A DNA stretch of 48,754 bases from Spirogloea muscicola (taxonomy: Eukaryota; Streptophyta; Zygnematophyceae; Spirogloeales; Spirogloeaceae), in the NCBI GenBank assembly GCA_009602725.1, contig WELB01000011.1:527293-576046 (forward strand). Direction: 5' to 3'. Positions within the stretch are counted from its first letter, which is position 1, and every line of letters starts with the position of its first letter. Position numbers and translations under genes: made by a program. This document shows, piece after piece, positions 21,690 to 33,298 of the stretch. Below the pieces are notes generated by a model. It saw only the letters and a list, made by a program, of their open reading frames with translations. It searched no databases and was not told where the DNA came from.

Positions 21690-22215
21690 CCTCTGAACAG
21701 TGTGTTGGCTCAGCTTGGCCTCGCTTATATTCTAGTGCACCGCGGGCCTTTCCCTGTTGCAACAGCTGCTCCTAGTCATTCGGACTTGCGGCTACAAAAT
21801 AGGCTTACCCACGTGGCTATGAATAATAGCCACTTATTTTGCTGTGTAATCTGCGCTCTTGTGTTAGGCTCCCCTTAGCCATTTGGCCTACGTTTGTTCA
21901 AAATACACAAAATTCTCCTTAAATCTTGTCTACCATTTTGGGCTGGCCTTTCATGGCCAACCTTATGAAAGAGCCTTCGCTTTTGCCCTCGCTGCTGCCT
22001 CTGGCTCTGGCCAGGGGACCCACTACCACGAGCCTAGCATCTCCCACCTGCGGCTGCTTAGCAGAGGTTACTAAGTGATTCACGTAGCTGCTTTGTTTCT
22101 CTGTGTGCTCGTTTTTCTTAGCGCTTCCCCTGGCCCCCTTCTCGTACTCCGTTCATTCTTTTCTGGGCTGGCTTTTCCAGCCCCTATTCTCAATGGGCGA
22201 GGACTTGCTTCAGAG
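21690..22215 (+). repeat. Decayed module plus family B retroelement 3' end
   Basis: A divergent copy of the TATTGGCTTG module lies at about 21693-21755. From about 21940 the family B C-terminus (GCTGCTGCCTCTGGCTCTGG) and tail follow, ending with an intact 19-base hairpin GGGCTGGCTTTTCCAGCCC at 22165-22183 and TCAATGGGCGAGGAC. Coding capacity is lost. Confidence 0.65.
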
Positions 22216-22742
22216 TGACAGCCTAAACCCAGTCCTGCTTGTGCCAACCCCGAAGACTCGATGAGCGGGGTACATGAGCTTGGCCACCACGCTGAAGTGA
22301 TATACGAGCTTTGCATGCATGCATCAGTCCCATCTTGGCAGTGTACAACGACAACATATGCAGATGACGGTGCTTGCATCAAATACGAAGCAGGGCGAGA
22401 AGATCTTATTGGGCACAGGGCACGTGGACCCATGCACATACACATGATGATCTGCCTGCTGTCATGATGTTACATATGATGCAGTTGCACTCATGCTAAG
22501 AATGTGTCATGCAACCTGGCATTCATGACTCTTTGTAGCCAGCAGCTGCCAACGTGCGTCTGAAGGAAAGTGGAAGAGGGAACCCGAATATTCACTCTGC
22601 TGCTTCCCGTTTGCCTGGAAAGGGCCATGTCTTCTCCAAGAGATGTTTGTGCATGCCATAGCTCGCAAACTTGATTCACGCTAGTAAAGTTAGAGAAGTG
22701 TGCCACGAAATCTACAACAGCAGGAGTGTTCAGCATGCCTTA
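22216..22742. other. 3' flank of the U11/U12-65K gene
   Basis: No gene or repeat is recognisable between the retroelement tail and the stop codon at 22743. Confidence 0.5.
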
Positions 22743-25700
22743 TCACTTCTTCCCCTCATCGCTTTCACGAGTGACAGGCTTGCGTCCATATTGGACAACC
22801 ATGGGCTTGTCCTTCAGCAAGTAGCCATGTGTGGCGACCTGACACAAGCAAGGCCAATAATATGCAAGTTAACAAATTGCCCAATATCAATCAGCTATCT
22901 CACATATGTAGCTTGGACTTCTAAGACTCGCGTGCAAACGGTCATTGTTGCTTTTAGTACAACTAAATACAATGCCAGTCTACAGCTTTGGACTGTTGAG
23001 CATGAATCCACCATTTGAGTACTTTTACAATAAGAGGAGCAGTATGTACCACTTACCAGAGCTTTTTGAGCCAGGTTGAGGGCTGGGAAAGTCACAAAAG
23101 CTTGCCCACGCATACGACCCTCCTGATTCAGGCACATGGAGTACTCCCTGAGTTAGTGTCTGGGTGTGCTACGTTCAAGTCCACATGACATCAGAGACAC
23201 TATCAGTCCAATAAGAAAATGATTTTGGAAGATTGCAACCTGCCGGACTACTGCATTGCAACATTGATGCAATGCAGCAGGACTCCAATGTGTCCCCATG
23301 CTTATGTCAAAGAAAATCTCTATGTCATGTATAATCAGGTCTTTGCAAGTAACCTGCATTAGCTTCACGCCAAGCTTTCTCTTGGCAGTCTCTTCCAATC
23401 CCACAAAAGGACCTGCTCCACCACATTGTGTCCTTGCTGTGAGCCATGCTTGTGTTAAATCACAGACTTCTGCGGAACTCATCGAAGTGTAAGAGCTAAT
23501 TAGTCCTGCTAAGAGCATAGACTTGGCAGTCAAGGGTTCGTCTTGATGCTTGCCATAGATATGCAGCAGATCTTCTTGTGTGACATCCTTGGCCAGGTTC
23601 TTGACGTAAAGGACGTCCGAAGGCTCTCCCACGGAATAATTCTGAGACATGGATGTTGATTGAACGCGTTGCTTTGGTCACTGCCAAGCCTGTTTAGCCT
23701 CCTGGCCGGCCCCTAACTCGCAAGTTTTGCACAGTGTATCACACAGTGCTTGACTGAAGGTTGCAGGTTGATGAACTAGGTGGCCAATAATCATATGTAA
23801 TCTGGACAAAAGTGGGGCTCTGATTGGTCAAGCCAGACGGGACGAATGCACCTTGAACATGGGCATGGCTAGGATCTCCTCGGGCGACAGCTTGCTCTTC
23901 TGAATCTCCTCATTGACAGCCAAACCAGAGATTTGCTTCCGTGCATCTCTTGTCTCCTCACCTGCTCCTGGTCTTTGTGCTGGAGCGAGCTTCGACCCTA
24001 ACTTTATCTGATCATACATCATCAGATACGAGTTTCGATGCACTCAGCCACCTGATCTATACACTACTTCATTGAGGACACAAGATTGAGCATCTGTTAA
24101 GGATATAAAACAAGCTTCTAGGCCCCCAAATTGTGTAGCACAGTCAGTATGTCTGCAAGTCTTGAAAGTGCATATATGTCAACAGCTAGAAAGCTCGTAC
24201 TTGGATGACGGGTGCATTCTTCTTGATGACGGAAGTAGGCTTTGCCACGTCCTTCAGTGGGGGCAAGCTTGTGACAGAGACCCTGGCTTTCTTCCTTGGC
24301 TTTATGCCAGATGTAAGGGCATCCTCTCCGACTTCCACCCTCACCTGGTCGCGTACGTTGGCTTAGACAATCAGTCTCACAGAATTCGGTGAGTAATTAT
24401 GCACAGTCCTGAGTCACAATTGCGAGTTGCCAATTCTCGACATGGCTCGCAGTGGAGTAGGCATGGGGCTGGTTCGCCAGCAGACCTCCTCATCAGACTC
24501 AAGCTCCGACTCGCCGTCGGAAAGTTCAGGAGCCGCTTGAGCAGTCAGGGGAGGAGAAGAGGGAGGCGCTGGAGGAGGGGCAGCTGAGGGGAATGGAGGA
24601 GTAGGGACGGCCGGCCGGAATGGTGCAGGAAGATTCATCTTGTTCATAAGATGGAGCACCTGTCACAGGCACACACACCGAGCAAGGACTCAGCTCGAAC
24701 ATGACAAGGACAACCACACAAATGTCGTATGCAAGCTTTTCCACATCTGGCAACACCCAAGAAGCGAGACAACAATTCAAGGCTCAGTCAAGCGGATGCT
24801 CACAGAAGACTTGACAAGTGAGAGCTCCATGCGAGAAACAGGCAGTGAAGAAGGATGCCCATCTTCATGCCTTGTAGTGCTAAGGCAAGTGAGGCAAAGC
24901 GGAGCCGGTGGAAGTTCCTGCGTGGAAGGGGCTGCCATCCAAGAGCAAAGGGGTATGACAAGGGGATGTGGGCAAGGCCAGCCTGCCTGCGTGTAGAGCC
25001 GTGGCACCGCGATGAGCGCACTCGTGATGTTGCTGAGGATGTTGCTGTCTGGCGGAGGGTAGGCATACCTGCCAATAAAGAAGCCAGCAACCGTGTTAGC
25101 CATAAGCATCAACATCATCATCTGCTTCACAACTCACAGCAGCATTGGACTACCAAAGTTTATGAGCACAAACAAACATAACATCGAGTACTTGAGAGTA
25201 CGCAAGCTTGACTGCAGGAATGAAATTACAGCTCAGCAAGCACTCTGTACTCTTCACACCATGGCGACAGTCCAAGATGAGGGAGGGAGCATGGGACAAA
25301 CTCCAGGTCAGGTGGGAACGGGTAGTCGACGCCGAGCGAGGGAGCAATGGGCTCGCCAGGAGGTGGAGGCTTTGCCGCATAGCTTCCCGGCAGCACGGTC
25401 GGTACAGGGGCGGGTCCACGCAGGACAGGTCTTAGATTGAAGCTGGCAGTGGACCGCAGCTCGGTGGAACTGGCGGGGTACGGGCTCTAAAGTGCCGGCT
25501 GTGGCGGGGGAGGCGGCGGGAAAGCATGCAGCTCGAGAGAAGCGTCAGGTGGGGCGGCAGCTGCCTGCAGCACAGTGATAGGTGCTGGTGCTGGAGTGGG
25601 GTCCCTGCTGTGGGCGCCTGACTCCACCACGGCCTTGGCAGCGCTACCACCGTCGGCGAGCTCGGCCTTGGGCTCGATCTCAGGCGCGCGCCCGACCCAC

Positions 25701-26518
25701 AGCGTCTTGTTCAGGAGCCGCAGCCTGGGGGGCGCCAACGAGGGTCAACCCCGGGACTAGTCCTAGCAGAAGCCCTGACAGCTGAACCATGAGCCCAAGT
25801 AATTGACACAGAATCCTAAGCCCTGAGCCCTATTACCTGACCCTGGTTAAGTGGTGTACGGTTCGTCAGCAGCCGGCAAGAGCACCAATGTGCGGGCGTG
25901 CTCATGCGAAACGGCGGGGGCAAAGCAAAATCCATGCACAGAAGACGGGCTCAGAGCCACACAGTTGCGGTTGCAGCGGCAATGGCAGGATGCTGCTGAC
26001 GCAAAGACCAGCCCTGATTGTTGATCTAAGATGGCGCCTGCGGCGTCGGTCTCATCCTCCAGTAACTGGCAGTGGCAGGACTGCCTGCTTGTGCAACTTC
26101 TTGCTGCTATCTATGCAGCCAAGGGCTTGCAATTTTCTTGTGGAGATGCTGGCTGGACGGGCTCACCTGTGGAGCTGCGCCTGTGCCCGTACGGCGGCGG
26201 CCTCGTCGGCAAAGTCGACGTAGGCGCAGTTCTTCAGCCTGCAGAACAGCAGCAGCCGCCGCCGCAACACGGGCCCCTGTCAGCCTCTGGCGTCCCAAGC
26301 GTGCAATGGCATGGCCGCCCATCAACAAGGGCAATCACGAGACTGCGGCTACGCTCCGACCTGCCAACCGAGCAGGGCCGGACGACTACGGCTCCGTAGT
26401 GCGCGAGCAGGCGCTGCAGCGTCTCTGGCTGCACCGTGTTGGGGATGTGCTTCACGAGCAACGTTGCTGCAGCAGCAGCTGCGGCGCGGCCGTCGGGCGT
26501 GCCAGGAGGCTCCACCAT
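22743..26518 (-). CDS. RNPC3: U11/U12 snRNP 65 kDa protein (RNPC3-type, two RRMs)
   Basis: Twelve exons in transcript order: 26518-26361, 26238-26167, 25724-25574, 25486-25260, 25068-24987, 24659-24486, 24323-24201, 24007-23852, 23641-23554, 23412-23354, 23122-23057 and 22838-22743. They give exactly 484 codons including stop. RRM1 runs TLLVKHIPNTVQPETLQRLL...VRPCSVGRLKNCAYVDFADE. A Pro-rich middle holds PIAPSLGVDYPFPPDLE, YAYPPPDSNILSNITSALIA and VLHLMNKMNLPAPFRP, then an acidic SDGESELESDEE. RRM2 runs VLYVKNLAKDVTQEDLLHIY, KLGVKLMQEGRMRGQAFVTF and LLKDKPMVVQYGRKP. This is the plant U11/U12-65K layout; the family's C-terminal RRM binds U12 snRNA in the minor spliceosome. Two introns (after 24987 and after 23554) need GC donors. 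The 25574/25486 boundary removes an in-frame TAG and is slightly less sure. The start is the first ATG before RRM1. Confidence 0.92.
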
Positions 26519-27439
26519 GGCGACTCCTTGGCAGCTCCCGGCCGGTGCGTCAGCGGCGAGAACCCAAATGACGTCCTCAAGCTCTGGCACTGGGGATATG
26601 GCTCAGCGCCGTCGCCCGTTACCCGTAGACCATCGCCGGTCGCCCCACCGCATGCCAAGAGATTCAGCCACCTCTCCAGGCTTCCCACTCTCGCCTTGCG
26701 CTCTCTTGCGCATGCACACAACGCTGCTGGCTCCGTCCGCCATGGGACCAGGTGAAAGGGCGGCAGCCACTGGCGTCATCGCCCTCCAGCACCACCCCAT
26801 ATGCGGAGCATGGAGCAGGCGAGCATCAGGACGAGGCCCGTGGAGGGATGAAGTCGTGCACCACTGCGAGGTGGGAGATGGGCGTTTCGCGAATTATCAG
26901 GTGCTGCGACCGCCGTGCGCGACGGCAAAGTCCTGCTCTGTGCCAATGCTCGACATCAGCGGATGACCGTCACGGAGGCCTGGCGGAGGGGACGAGGGAA
27001 GGACGCGAGGTGCGAGGACAACTAGAACTGCGACACACGAGCGACATGAGAATGAGAGGAGATCGGGAGACGGAGATGTGGGATGGGGAGAGGGAGGGAG
27101 AGTTGGGTCCGGAAGGGGGGCGGGAGAAGGGGCGACAGAGAGAGGTGGGGAGTGGGTATGAGAGGGAGACGAGGGAGAGAGAGAGAGAGGGAGGGGGGGG
27201 GGGGGGGGGGAGGTGCAGCTTGCGCCAGTCCCCAGACGCTGCCAGTCCTGCCACCCAGCCTTGCCCAGCCTTGCAAAGCCTTGCCCGGCCCTGCCACGCC
27301 GCCATCCGAAAGCCGGCGAGCCGTTCGAGCTTGCTGGGATTACTGCCCACTGCCGTTGTGTCAGTGGCAGCGCCTGCCGCAGCCGTGGGGGCCTCGCTGG
27401 CTGAGAAGCTCCGCTGCGAACGAGGGCCGGCGTCGCCCC
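26519..27439. promoter_or_regulatory. Shared divergent 5' region of U11/U12-65K and SURF1
   Basis: The two start codons face away from each other across about 920 bases, so both promoters must lie here. The region has a purine-rich GA tract from about 27050 to 27192 and an 18-base G-run at 27193-27210. No TATA box is obvious. Long overlapping frames on both strands reflect biased composition. A bidirectional promoter is inference from layout only. Confidence 0.4.
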
Positions 27440-30003
27440 ATGGCTCTGGCAGCCGCCCTTGCGGCAGCCGCTCGGCAGCTCAGGCGATCCACTGCTGCCG
27501 CCTCGAGGCAGTCCCTCTGCAGCTCCATTGTCGGCGCCCCTTGTGGAAGCCCCGTCCAGCGACTCTCCACCGCTGCCTCTGTGCACGCTCCGCCAGGTGA
27601 TACTTCTGCCGCAGCCGATACTCAGCGACATCCCGGGCGCGTGGTTCTCGCAAGCTGGGTTTGCGATGCATCTGCGGCCTCCGCTGAGCCTTGCGGCGGG
27701 CGGGAGCACGGTGAGCACTATGAGGGGTTCGGCTTTAGAGCTTCACAGGTGGCGCCCAGCTTGACCAAGCTGCTTGGCGACCAACATCAGCAACAAGGTG
27801 CAGTGCGGAGCAGGTTGACAGGTCCTTCTGTTGAGTTACGGGAACGTGGGGTTGAGGGTGTATTGGTGAGCTATATTTAGATTACAGATGTAATTTCATC
27901 ACCACGGACCATTGAGCTGAGGCAACGGCGAGCCTGTGCCTTGTGTCGTCCCCTTGTTCAGCCCCCACCTGTGCTACTTTACATTCCAATTTTTGACAGG
28001 CAATATTGTAATAATATTTTGTTAATACTTATATGTATAATATTGTGCTTGTTACCCACAGAAACACTGGTGGGAGCAATACCAGGCGCAGAGAAGCGCC
28101 CCCCAGGGTGGTCCATCCTTGTGCTGCTCCTGCCCCCTGCTGCTGCGTTCGGCCTCGGCACGTGGCAGCTTCAGCGGCGGCAGCGGAAGGTCTTGCCTCT
28201 CCTGAACCTCAACGCTCCCGTGCTCTCAGTCCATCAAATTTACGCGACAGCTGATCACTCATTTGTCCAAGTATGCCACTCTGAAATTTTCAGCCAACTT
28301 AGTGCAGGGGTTGTGCTTATGCACTCTAGTTGCTCCAGATAGTACAGTGTGCGAAAGATTGGAGAGCAACATGTGGTGTTGGCTTGAGCAGCTTAAGTGG
28401 TCAAGTGCAAGGGCTGCTCCTGGGCTGGAGCCCCCGCTTTGCAGCAGTTTCTTTGGAATTGCTGCACGTGATCTGCTAGCAGCACACTCTGAGAAGTCCA
28501 AAAAGACGTCCTTCTCAATTCAAACCTGCTGTCAGAGATGCGCATTGCTTGAGCAGGTAGACCTTCTCCAGCAGCGTGAGCAGCGGCTACTTGAGGAGCC
28601 GGTGCCCCTGACTCTGGAACTTAAGCTTGCTGCCGGCAGCAGCCAGCACGTGGGAGGCAATGCCAGCCCACTTGAGTATCGGAGGGTGGTCTGCGAGGGC
28701 ACGCTCGACGAGGCACGATCACTGTATATCGGGCCACGGGGGCGCAGCGTCAGCGGCATCACTGAGAAGGGCTACTATCTCATCACGCCGGTCCTCCCCG
28801 CCGCTGAAAACGGCCTGTGGTAGAAGCTTCTCCAGGTCCTCAGCACGCTTGCGGCGTGCAGCATCATAGACCTCCGCCGTGCCGCCTAGACTCAAGCTCT
28901 GCAGGTCGATGGTGGTATCTGAATGATGGAAATCACTCTTGGAACTAGTTAAGTGGTGTGACTCAACAGCCATGACTGCTGTTCTCCATGGCGGTGCAGC
29001 TCGCGGCCACCGGTCCTCGTCAACAGGGGCTGGGTGACTGAGGCGTGGAGGAGGGAGCATGACCACAACCAGGGCGTCGATCAAGATGCGGCAGGGCTGG
29101 AGCACACCTTGACGGCCAGTCCATCGGGCTCTGGCTCTGTTGTCAAAGGCGATAATAGGCACCAAAGGAGCTGGTGGCACTTCTGGAGCAGCGGACATGA
29201 AGCTACAAGCGCTGCGGTGGAGGTGTGTGCCAACTGTTGCAGTGGCAGGCATTGACAGCCCGCTGCACATCTAGAAATTACTGCCACAAATATTTTGTGG
29301 TGACACGACTATGGAATGTGCTGGCTGGGCAGGGCACAGCGCCGCCACCTGTGACGAGAATCTGCGGCGTCGTACGCTCGAGCGAGCAGCCGAGCGCCTT
29401 TGTGCCGGCAAATGTGCCGAACGCCGGGCAGTGGTTCTATATGGATGTACCTGCCATGGCGGCCGCCTGCAGCCTGCCGCCGGGCACGCTGCTAGTGGAC
29501 GCGATCAGAGATGGTGGCGCCTTGGAGGCGACGTTGCAAGGGTCGCCAATCCCTAAGGAACCATCGGAGCTCGTTCGGCAGTCTGTGATGCCACAGGACC
29601 ATCTCAACTACGCAATCACCTGGTAGGACAGCGACGGTGCATCACATGATAGAGTCGTCAAGGCTTGCTTATCTATGATTTAAGCGGTGGCCCACCTTAA
29701 TAGATTTTTGAAAGTGATTCCTGAGCGTGAAGTGTGCATCTCACACCACCTGCCTTTCTTTACTTCATTGCTAGCACATTGCTTGTAGTTGGACATTGCT
29801 TGTTAATGGACTTGTATTACATAGGATATTGCATGCAACACCCTTTACGTATGGGCAAATGTTCAGCAGTATATGAGAACAACATGTGTATGAGGCTGTC
29901 CTTGTGAATGCGCAGGTACACTCTCTCGGCAGCCACGGCGTACATCGCATATCGGCGGCTACATATGGTGCGGGCGCCCATGAAGTCCAAGGGAAAGCTA
30001 TAG
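27440..30003 (+). CDS. SURF1: SURF1 cytochrome c oxidase assembly protein
   Basis: Six exons, 27440-27596, 28062-28189, 28557-28816, 29000-29222, 29333-29622 and 29916-30003, give 382 codons including stop, all GT-AG and in phase. Exon 1 is an Ala/Arg/Ser-rich presequence (MALAAALAAAARQLRRS). Exon 2 has the first membrane segment and the SURF1 signature FGLGTWQLQRRQRK. Exon 3 has EYRRVVCEGTLDEARSLYIG and GYYLITP. Exon 4 has PVLVNRGWV. Exon 5 has GVVRSSEQPSAFVPANVPNA, GQWFYMDVPAMA and VMPQDHLNYAITW. The last exon holds the second membrane segment, ending MKSKGKL. The two-helix mitochondrial inner-membrane protein helps mature subunit 1 of complex IV. Exon 4 carries a Gly/Ser/Trp-containing insertion (GSGSVV...SWWHFWSSGHE) before the next conserved block, longer than I expect for the family. 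Confidence 0.93.
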
Positions 30004-30560
30004 CAATGAGCTAGGCTGCACCCACGTACTTATAGGAGGAGATGCTTATACATCTCTTTGCTATGTTCTCTACAATGTCATGATCAGCACACCAGATGCT
30101 TAGGCCCCTGATGGCTGCATCGGCGCCCTTGAGCTTGTCAGCAATGCTAGCTCTTGCCGGAGAAAGTGCCTCCAAGGCACCAGCTTTACTCAATAGCAGG
30201 CGATTTGCTTCTGCATGCCTGTTAAGGTGGCAGCAGCATTTAGGCAACCTCACCATAGTTCTGCGTTAGTGGCTCACGCTTACAGATTGCTTTTGTTGGC
30301 TAGAGGGCTTGAAATACAGATGCCTGCTGCAATCCATGCGGCACCACTCACAAGGGTGCACTGCTGCTGGCAAGGGCAGTGCCCAAGGGAGCACGACGGC
30401 AAGGGCCTAAGTTGCTGATGGGTGGTAGCTGCTGCAGGCAGGCTTTGAGGAAGCTGCAGCAGTACAGCTGCTGTCAATCTGTGGCTTTCACGAGGTGTCA
30501 CGTGGAGTACAAGCGAGGACACCATCCTTCGAGGTACTCGTGTGCTGTGTTTCAGCACTT
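30004..30560. other. Intergenic region downstream of SURF1
   Basis: One minus-strand frame (30011-30256) has coding-like composition (KAGALEALSPARASIADKLK) flanked by a CAG acceptor and a GTACGTG donor, but I do not recognise it and found no partner exons. Nothing else is supported. Confidence 0.35.
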
Positions 30561-30665
30561 TCCGGGTTCGGACCTTGTCCAGTCTTTCGGGCTGGCTTCT
30601 TCACAAGAAAGCGCGGCCAGATTGACTGGTGGCTGGGAAAGGCCAGCCCAAAGGGATGGACAAGG
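30560..30665. repeat. Hairpin-module repeat fragment
   Basis: Sequence GACCTTGTCCAGTCTTTCGG followed by GCTGGCTTCTTCAC, then AAGCGCGGCCAGATTGACTG and an inverted GGCCAGCCC belongs to the dispersed retroelement-tail family; the GCGCGGCCAGATTGACTGGT piece also occurs at about 6228-6248. Confidence 0.6.
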
Positions 30666-30803
30666 GCTGAAGGAGCCGGAGTGCGAAGGACTAGGACCAA
30701 GACGTCAGCCAGGGTCACGGCCCTCGCCCCCGTTCGATGAGCTTACTTCCCACTTGCAGTTCGGTATTCGGACGTCAGTTGGCGACCTCTACGTGCAGCA
30801 AAA

Positions 30804-33298
30804 ATGAGTGCGGCTGCCGACACTGAAAGTGCGGCTGTAAAAGCCGGCCACGATCACCACTTGCTGCGCCGCGGCGTCGAACCCCGCGTCTCACCTCGCG
30901 CTCGCCTGCAGGCCAGCCAGCTCCAGCAGCCCGCCGCAAGCGGCCCCAGCGGCCATNCCGGCTGCTGGCGCTGGCGGAGGCCGGCGGCGGCGGCGGCGGG
31001 CTGGACGCCGACATGGCCGGCAGCCTGGCGGCCTACTGCGCCGCCGCCACGACCGAGCAGGCCGCCGAGTACCTCCTGGTGATGAGCTCCCCCAATTGCT
31101 CCACTTCCCTCGCCGCGGCGCCACCGCGCGGAATCGAACCCTGGTGCTCAGATTCCCAGGATTTCAGCTCAAGCACAAGCTGCGGCAGCTGAGCGTCGAT
31201 TCAGGTTCAGGTGTAGGGCTCAGAGTTTAGCTCGATTCTCTGAACCCCCTTACCTGGTGGCGAGGTCTGACCATGGAAGCACCGGCGACACCGCTGGGAC
31301 CTCCACAGAACATCGTCAGCGAAGCGACGCGGGCCATCATCGCCGAGTACGCCGCCAAGTGGGCGCCGGCGTCTGCGCCCAGTGGCAGCGCCAGCGGCGG
31401 CGGTGGCGGCAGGATGCGTGCGTACGTCAAGCCCCGTGAGGGCGGCGACTACATAGTCGCAGGGCGCAAGGCTCGGGACTGCTCCAGCGGCACCGATGGC
31501 AAGGCGACAGCGCCGCCACCGGTGACGGCAGGCGCCGGCGCAGCTGGCAGCAGCACGAAGAAGAGCCGCAGGGGCCGCGCTGTGGAGCTGGCGGAGCTGG
31601 GCGCCGGCCGTGCGCTGCTGCCGCGCCACGGCCCCTGCGAGTGCCAGGCATCCGCCACCGCCTGGTCGCCAATTGCCTCTCCTGCGGTCGTATCGTGTGT
31701 GAGCAGGTTGAGCTCCACCCCCCCATCTCTTCTCTGCCACAATCAGTACGGTCTAACGCCAGAAGGTTACCTAAAACCCTAATTGCCAAACCCCTAAACC
31801 CAAAAACCCTGAACCTAAACCCCTGAGCCTGACTTTGATCCAGACTGGAAGTAATGGAGAGCTTCACCAAATGAAGCATGCTATCTGATTGTCTTTGCGG
31901 CAGGAGGGCGAGGGCCCCTGCGAAACGTGTGGCGCGCTGGTGCTATGTAAAGGCAGTAGCTATGCTGGCTTGGATGAGCAGGCGCTCCTTCCCCCGGAGC
32001 TTGCAAGTGAGGCAGAGGCCAAGGCGATTGCCTTCAAGGTCGGGCTCTCACGAGAAGTCGAGTGGCTCTCAGATAGCATGAATGCATTGACATGTCTGCG
32101 AGGTTGATCATCATCTTCAAGTTGCAGCATGTCCACATCAACCACCCAGCGCGAAGTGGATGTGATTTGTAACTTATTGGTCATCTGGACCCGAAGTGGA
32201 TGTCTTCAATGTCTATTTATATTTTCGGGGACATTCCTAGCGCCAAACCAAAGCATCCGTGCCGGCTCAATTTGTTGCTTTTTTGACAAGATGTTTTTAG
32301 CTTCTGCTCTTCAGGATCGCCTAGTGGAGTACGACCGGACTGCTGCAAGGAGGACTGAAGTCATTGACGACCAAAGTGACTATTTCCAAATTGATAGCAA
32401 CGCCTGGCTAAGTGAAGAGGTGAGGCAGCCCAACTCTCTAGTATGCTGCCATTTCACAAGGGCTTCAGTGGAGCTTTGGATGCCACTGCCATACTTGGCT
32501 AGCATCATAACCAACTAGCCACGGTCTGGCCTCAAGCCTTTCACCATCACCTCTTTTCACAAGTGCAGGAGAAGCTGCAGCTTCAGAAGCGCCAGGAAGA
32601 CATGGAGCGCACCGAGGAGGAGCGCAAGAGGCGCGTTGTCGTTACATTTGATCTCCTTGGACGGAAGGTGCCATCGCCATGCTCAACACAGCAGTGTGGT
32701 GCACGGTTTCCATGTCCAGAGTCTTGCACGCTCATCTGTCATGAATTGTCTCCCCTGCTTGTGAAAAGGCCTCTGGCTGAAGCGAGTCGGTGGTTGCAAG
32801 TGTCTCCATTAAAATATACAACCAAGATCTGTAAATGCTACACAGCTCTTAAGGTGTAATGACATAGAAGACAATGTAGTAAATGCATGATCAGCAAGAA
32901 GTGAGCAGTACGGATTCTGCTCTGCATGCGTGTGCCAGGTTGTGATGGCGGAGTCTGAGCAGCTGGGCGACGTGGCAGAAGAGGCGGCCCAGCTCAGCAC
33001 AAGCACATCCAACGGCGCCACTCAGGATCTCAGCATGCGAGTGAAGCCAAGCCCAAGCCTCTGCATCCCACCTCCCATTTTCGTAGACGTGAGAGCGTTG
33101 GGCAAATCTCATACACAGACCACCAAGGCTGAGGGTGCGGTCAAGAGCAGCGGTGCAGTTTCAGGGGTTGGGCGGGGCCCATCAGAACGATCGTGGATGC
33201 GGGTCCAGCATGATGACCCCTTTGCGGAAGCAGTGGGTGTAATTTCTCAGGAGGCCAGCCTTAGCAAAGCAGCAGGTGCTACTGCAGCCGAGGCATGA
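30804..33298 (+). CDS. TRIP4: Activating signal cointegrator 1 (TRIP4/ASC-1), with an apparent one-base frameshift
   Basis: Exons: a first coding exon ending at 31078 (LDADMAGSLAAYCAAATTEQ, AAEYLL), then 31309-31706, 31904-32038, 32315-32419, 32569-32667 and 32939-33298. The C2HC5 zinc-finger region is diagnostic: CECQAS, then RHRLVANCLSCGRIVCEQ, EGEGPCETCGALVLCKGSSY. It is followed by DRLVEYDRTAARRTEVIDDQ and RRVVVTFDLLGRK. TRIP4 is a subunit of the ASC-1 complex, linked to transcriptional coactivation and ribosome quality control. Between CECQAS and RHRL one base is missing at about 31650, so exon 2 (398 bases) shifts frame. The last exon is longer and less conserved than in animals. The true start is unresolved: the exon-1 frame has no ATG, an N sits at 30957, and the ATG at 30804 is in another frame, so the left edge is approximate. 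Confidence 0.85.
30957..30957. other. Single ambiguous base in the first TRIP4 exon
   Basis: The N follows GCGGCCAT and may hide more than one base. It lies where the start codon and reading frame of the first TRIP4 exon are unresolved. Confidence 0.8.
31764..31835. repeat. Telomere-like degenerate CCCTAA/CCCTAAA tract in TRIP4 intron
   Basis: The intron between 31706 and 31904 contains repeated units such as AAACCCTAATT, AACCCCTAAACCC, AAACCCTGAACC and TAAACCCCTGAGCC. They are imperfect copies of the plant-type telomere unit. A similar, better-preserved tract lies in intron 1 of the FHA gene at 42296-42345. Confidence 0.7.

Noticed and set aside
25487-25573. In-frame TAG in the 65K gene suggesting a premature stop
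   Set aside because: A short GT-AG intron (25573-25487) removes the stop and joins both sides in the same frame.
26752-27880. Long overlapping frames on both strands upstream of SURF1
   Set aside because: They come from GA/CT-biased sequence with a G-run; only the ATG at 27440 begins a frame that splices into SURF1.
28719-29270. 183-residue open frame antisense to SURF1 exons 3 and 4
   Set aside because: The plus strand encodes well-conserved SURF1 there; the antisense frame has no recognised motif and likely reflects codon composition.
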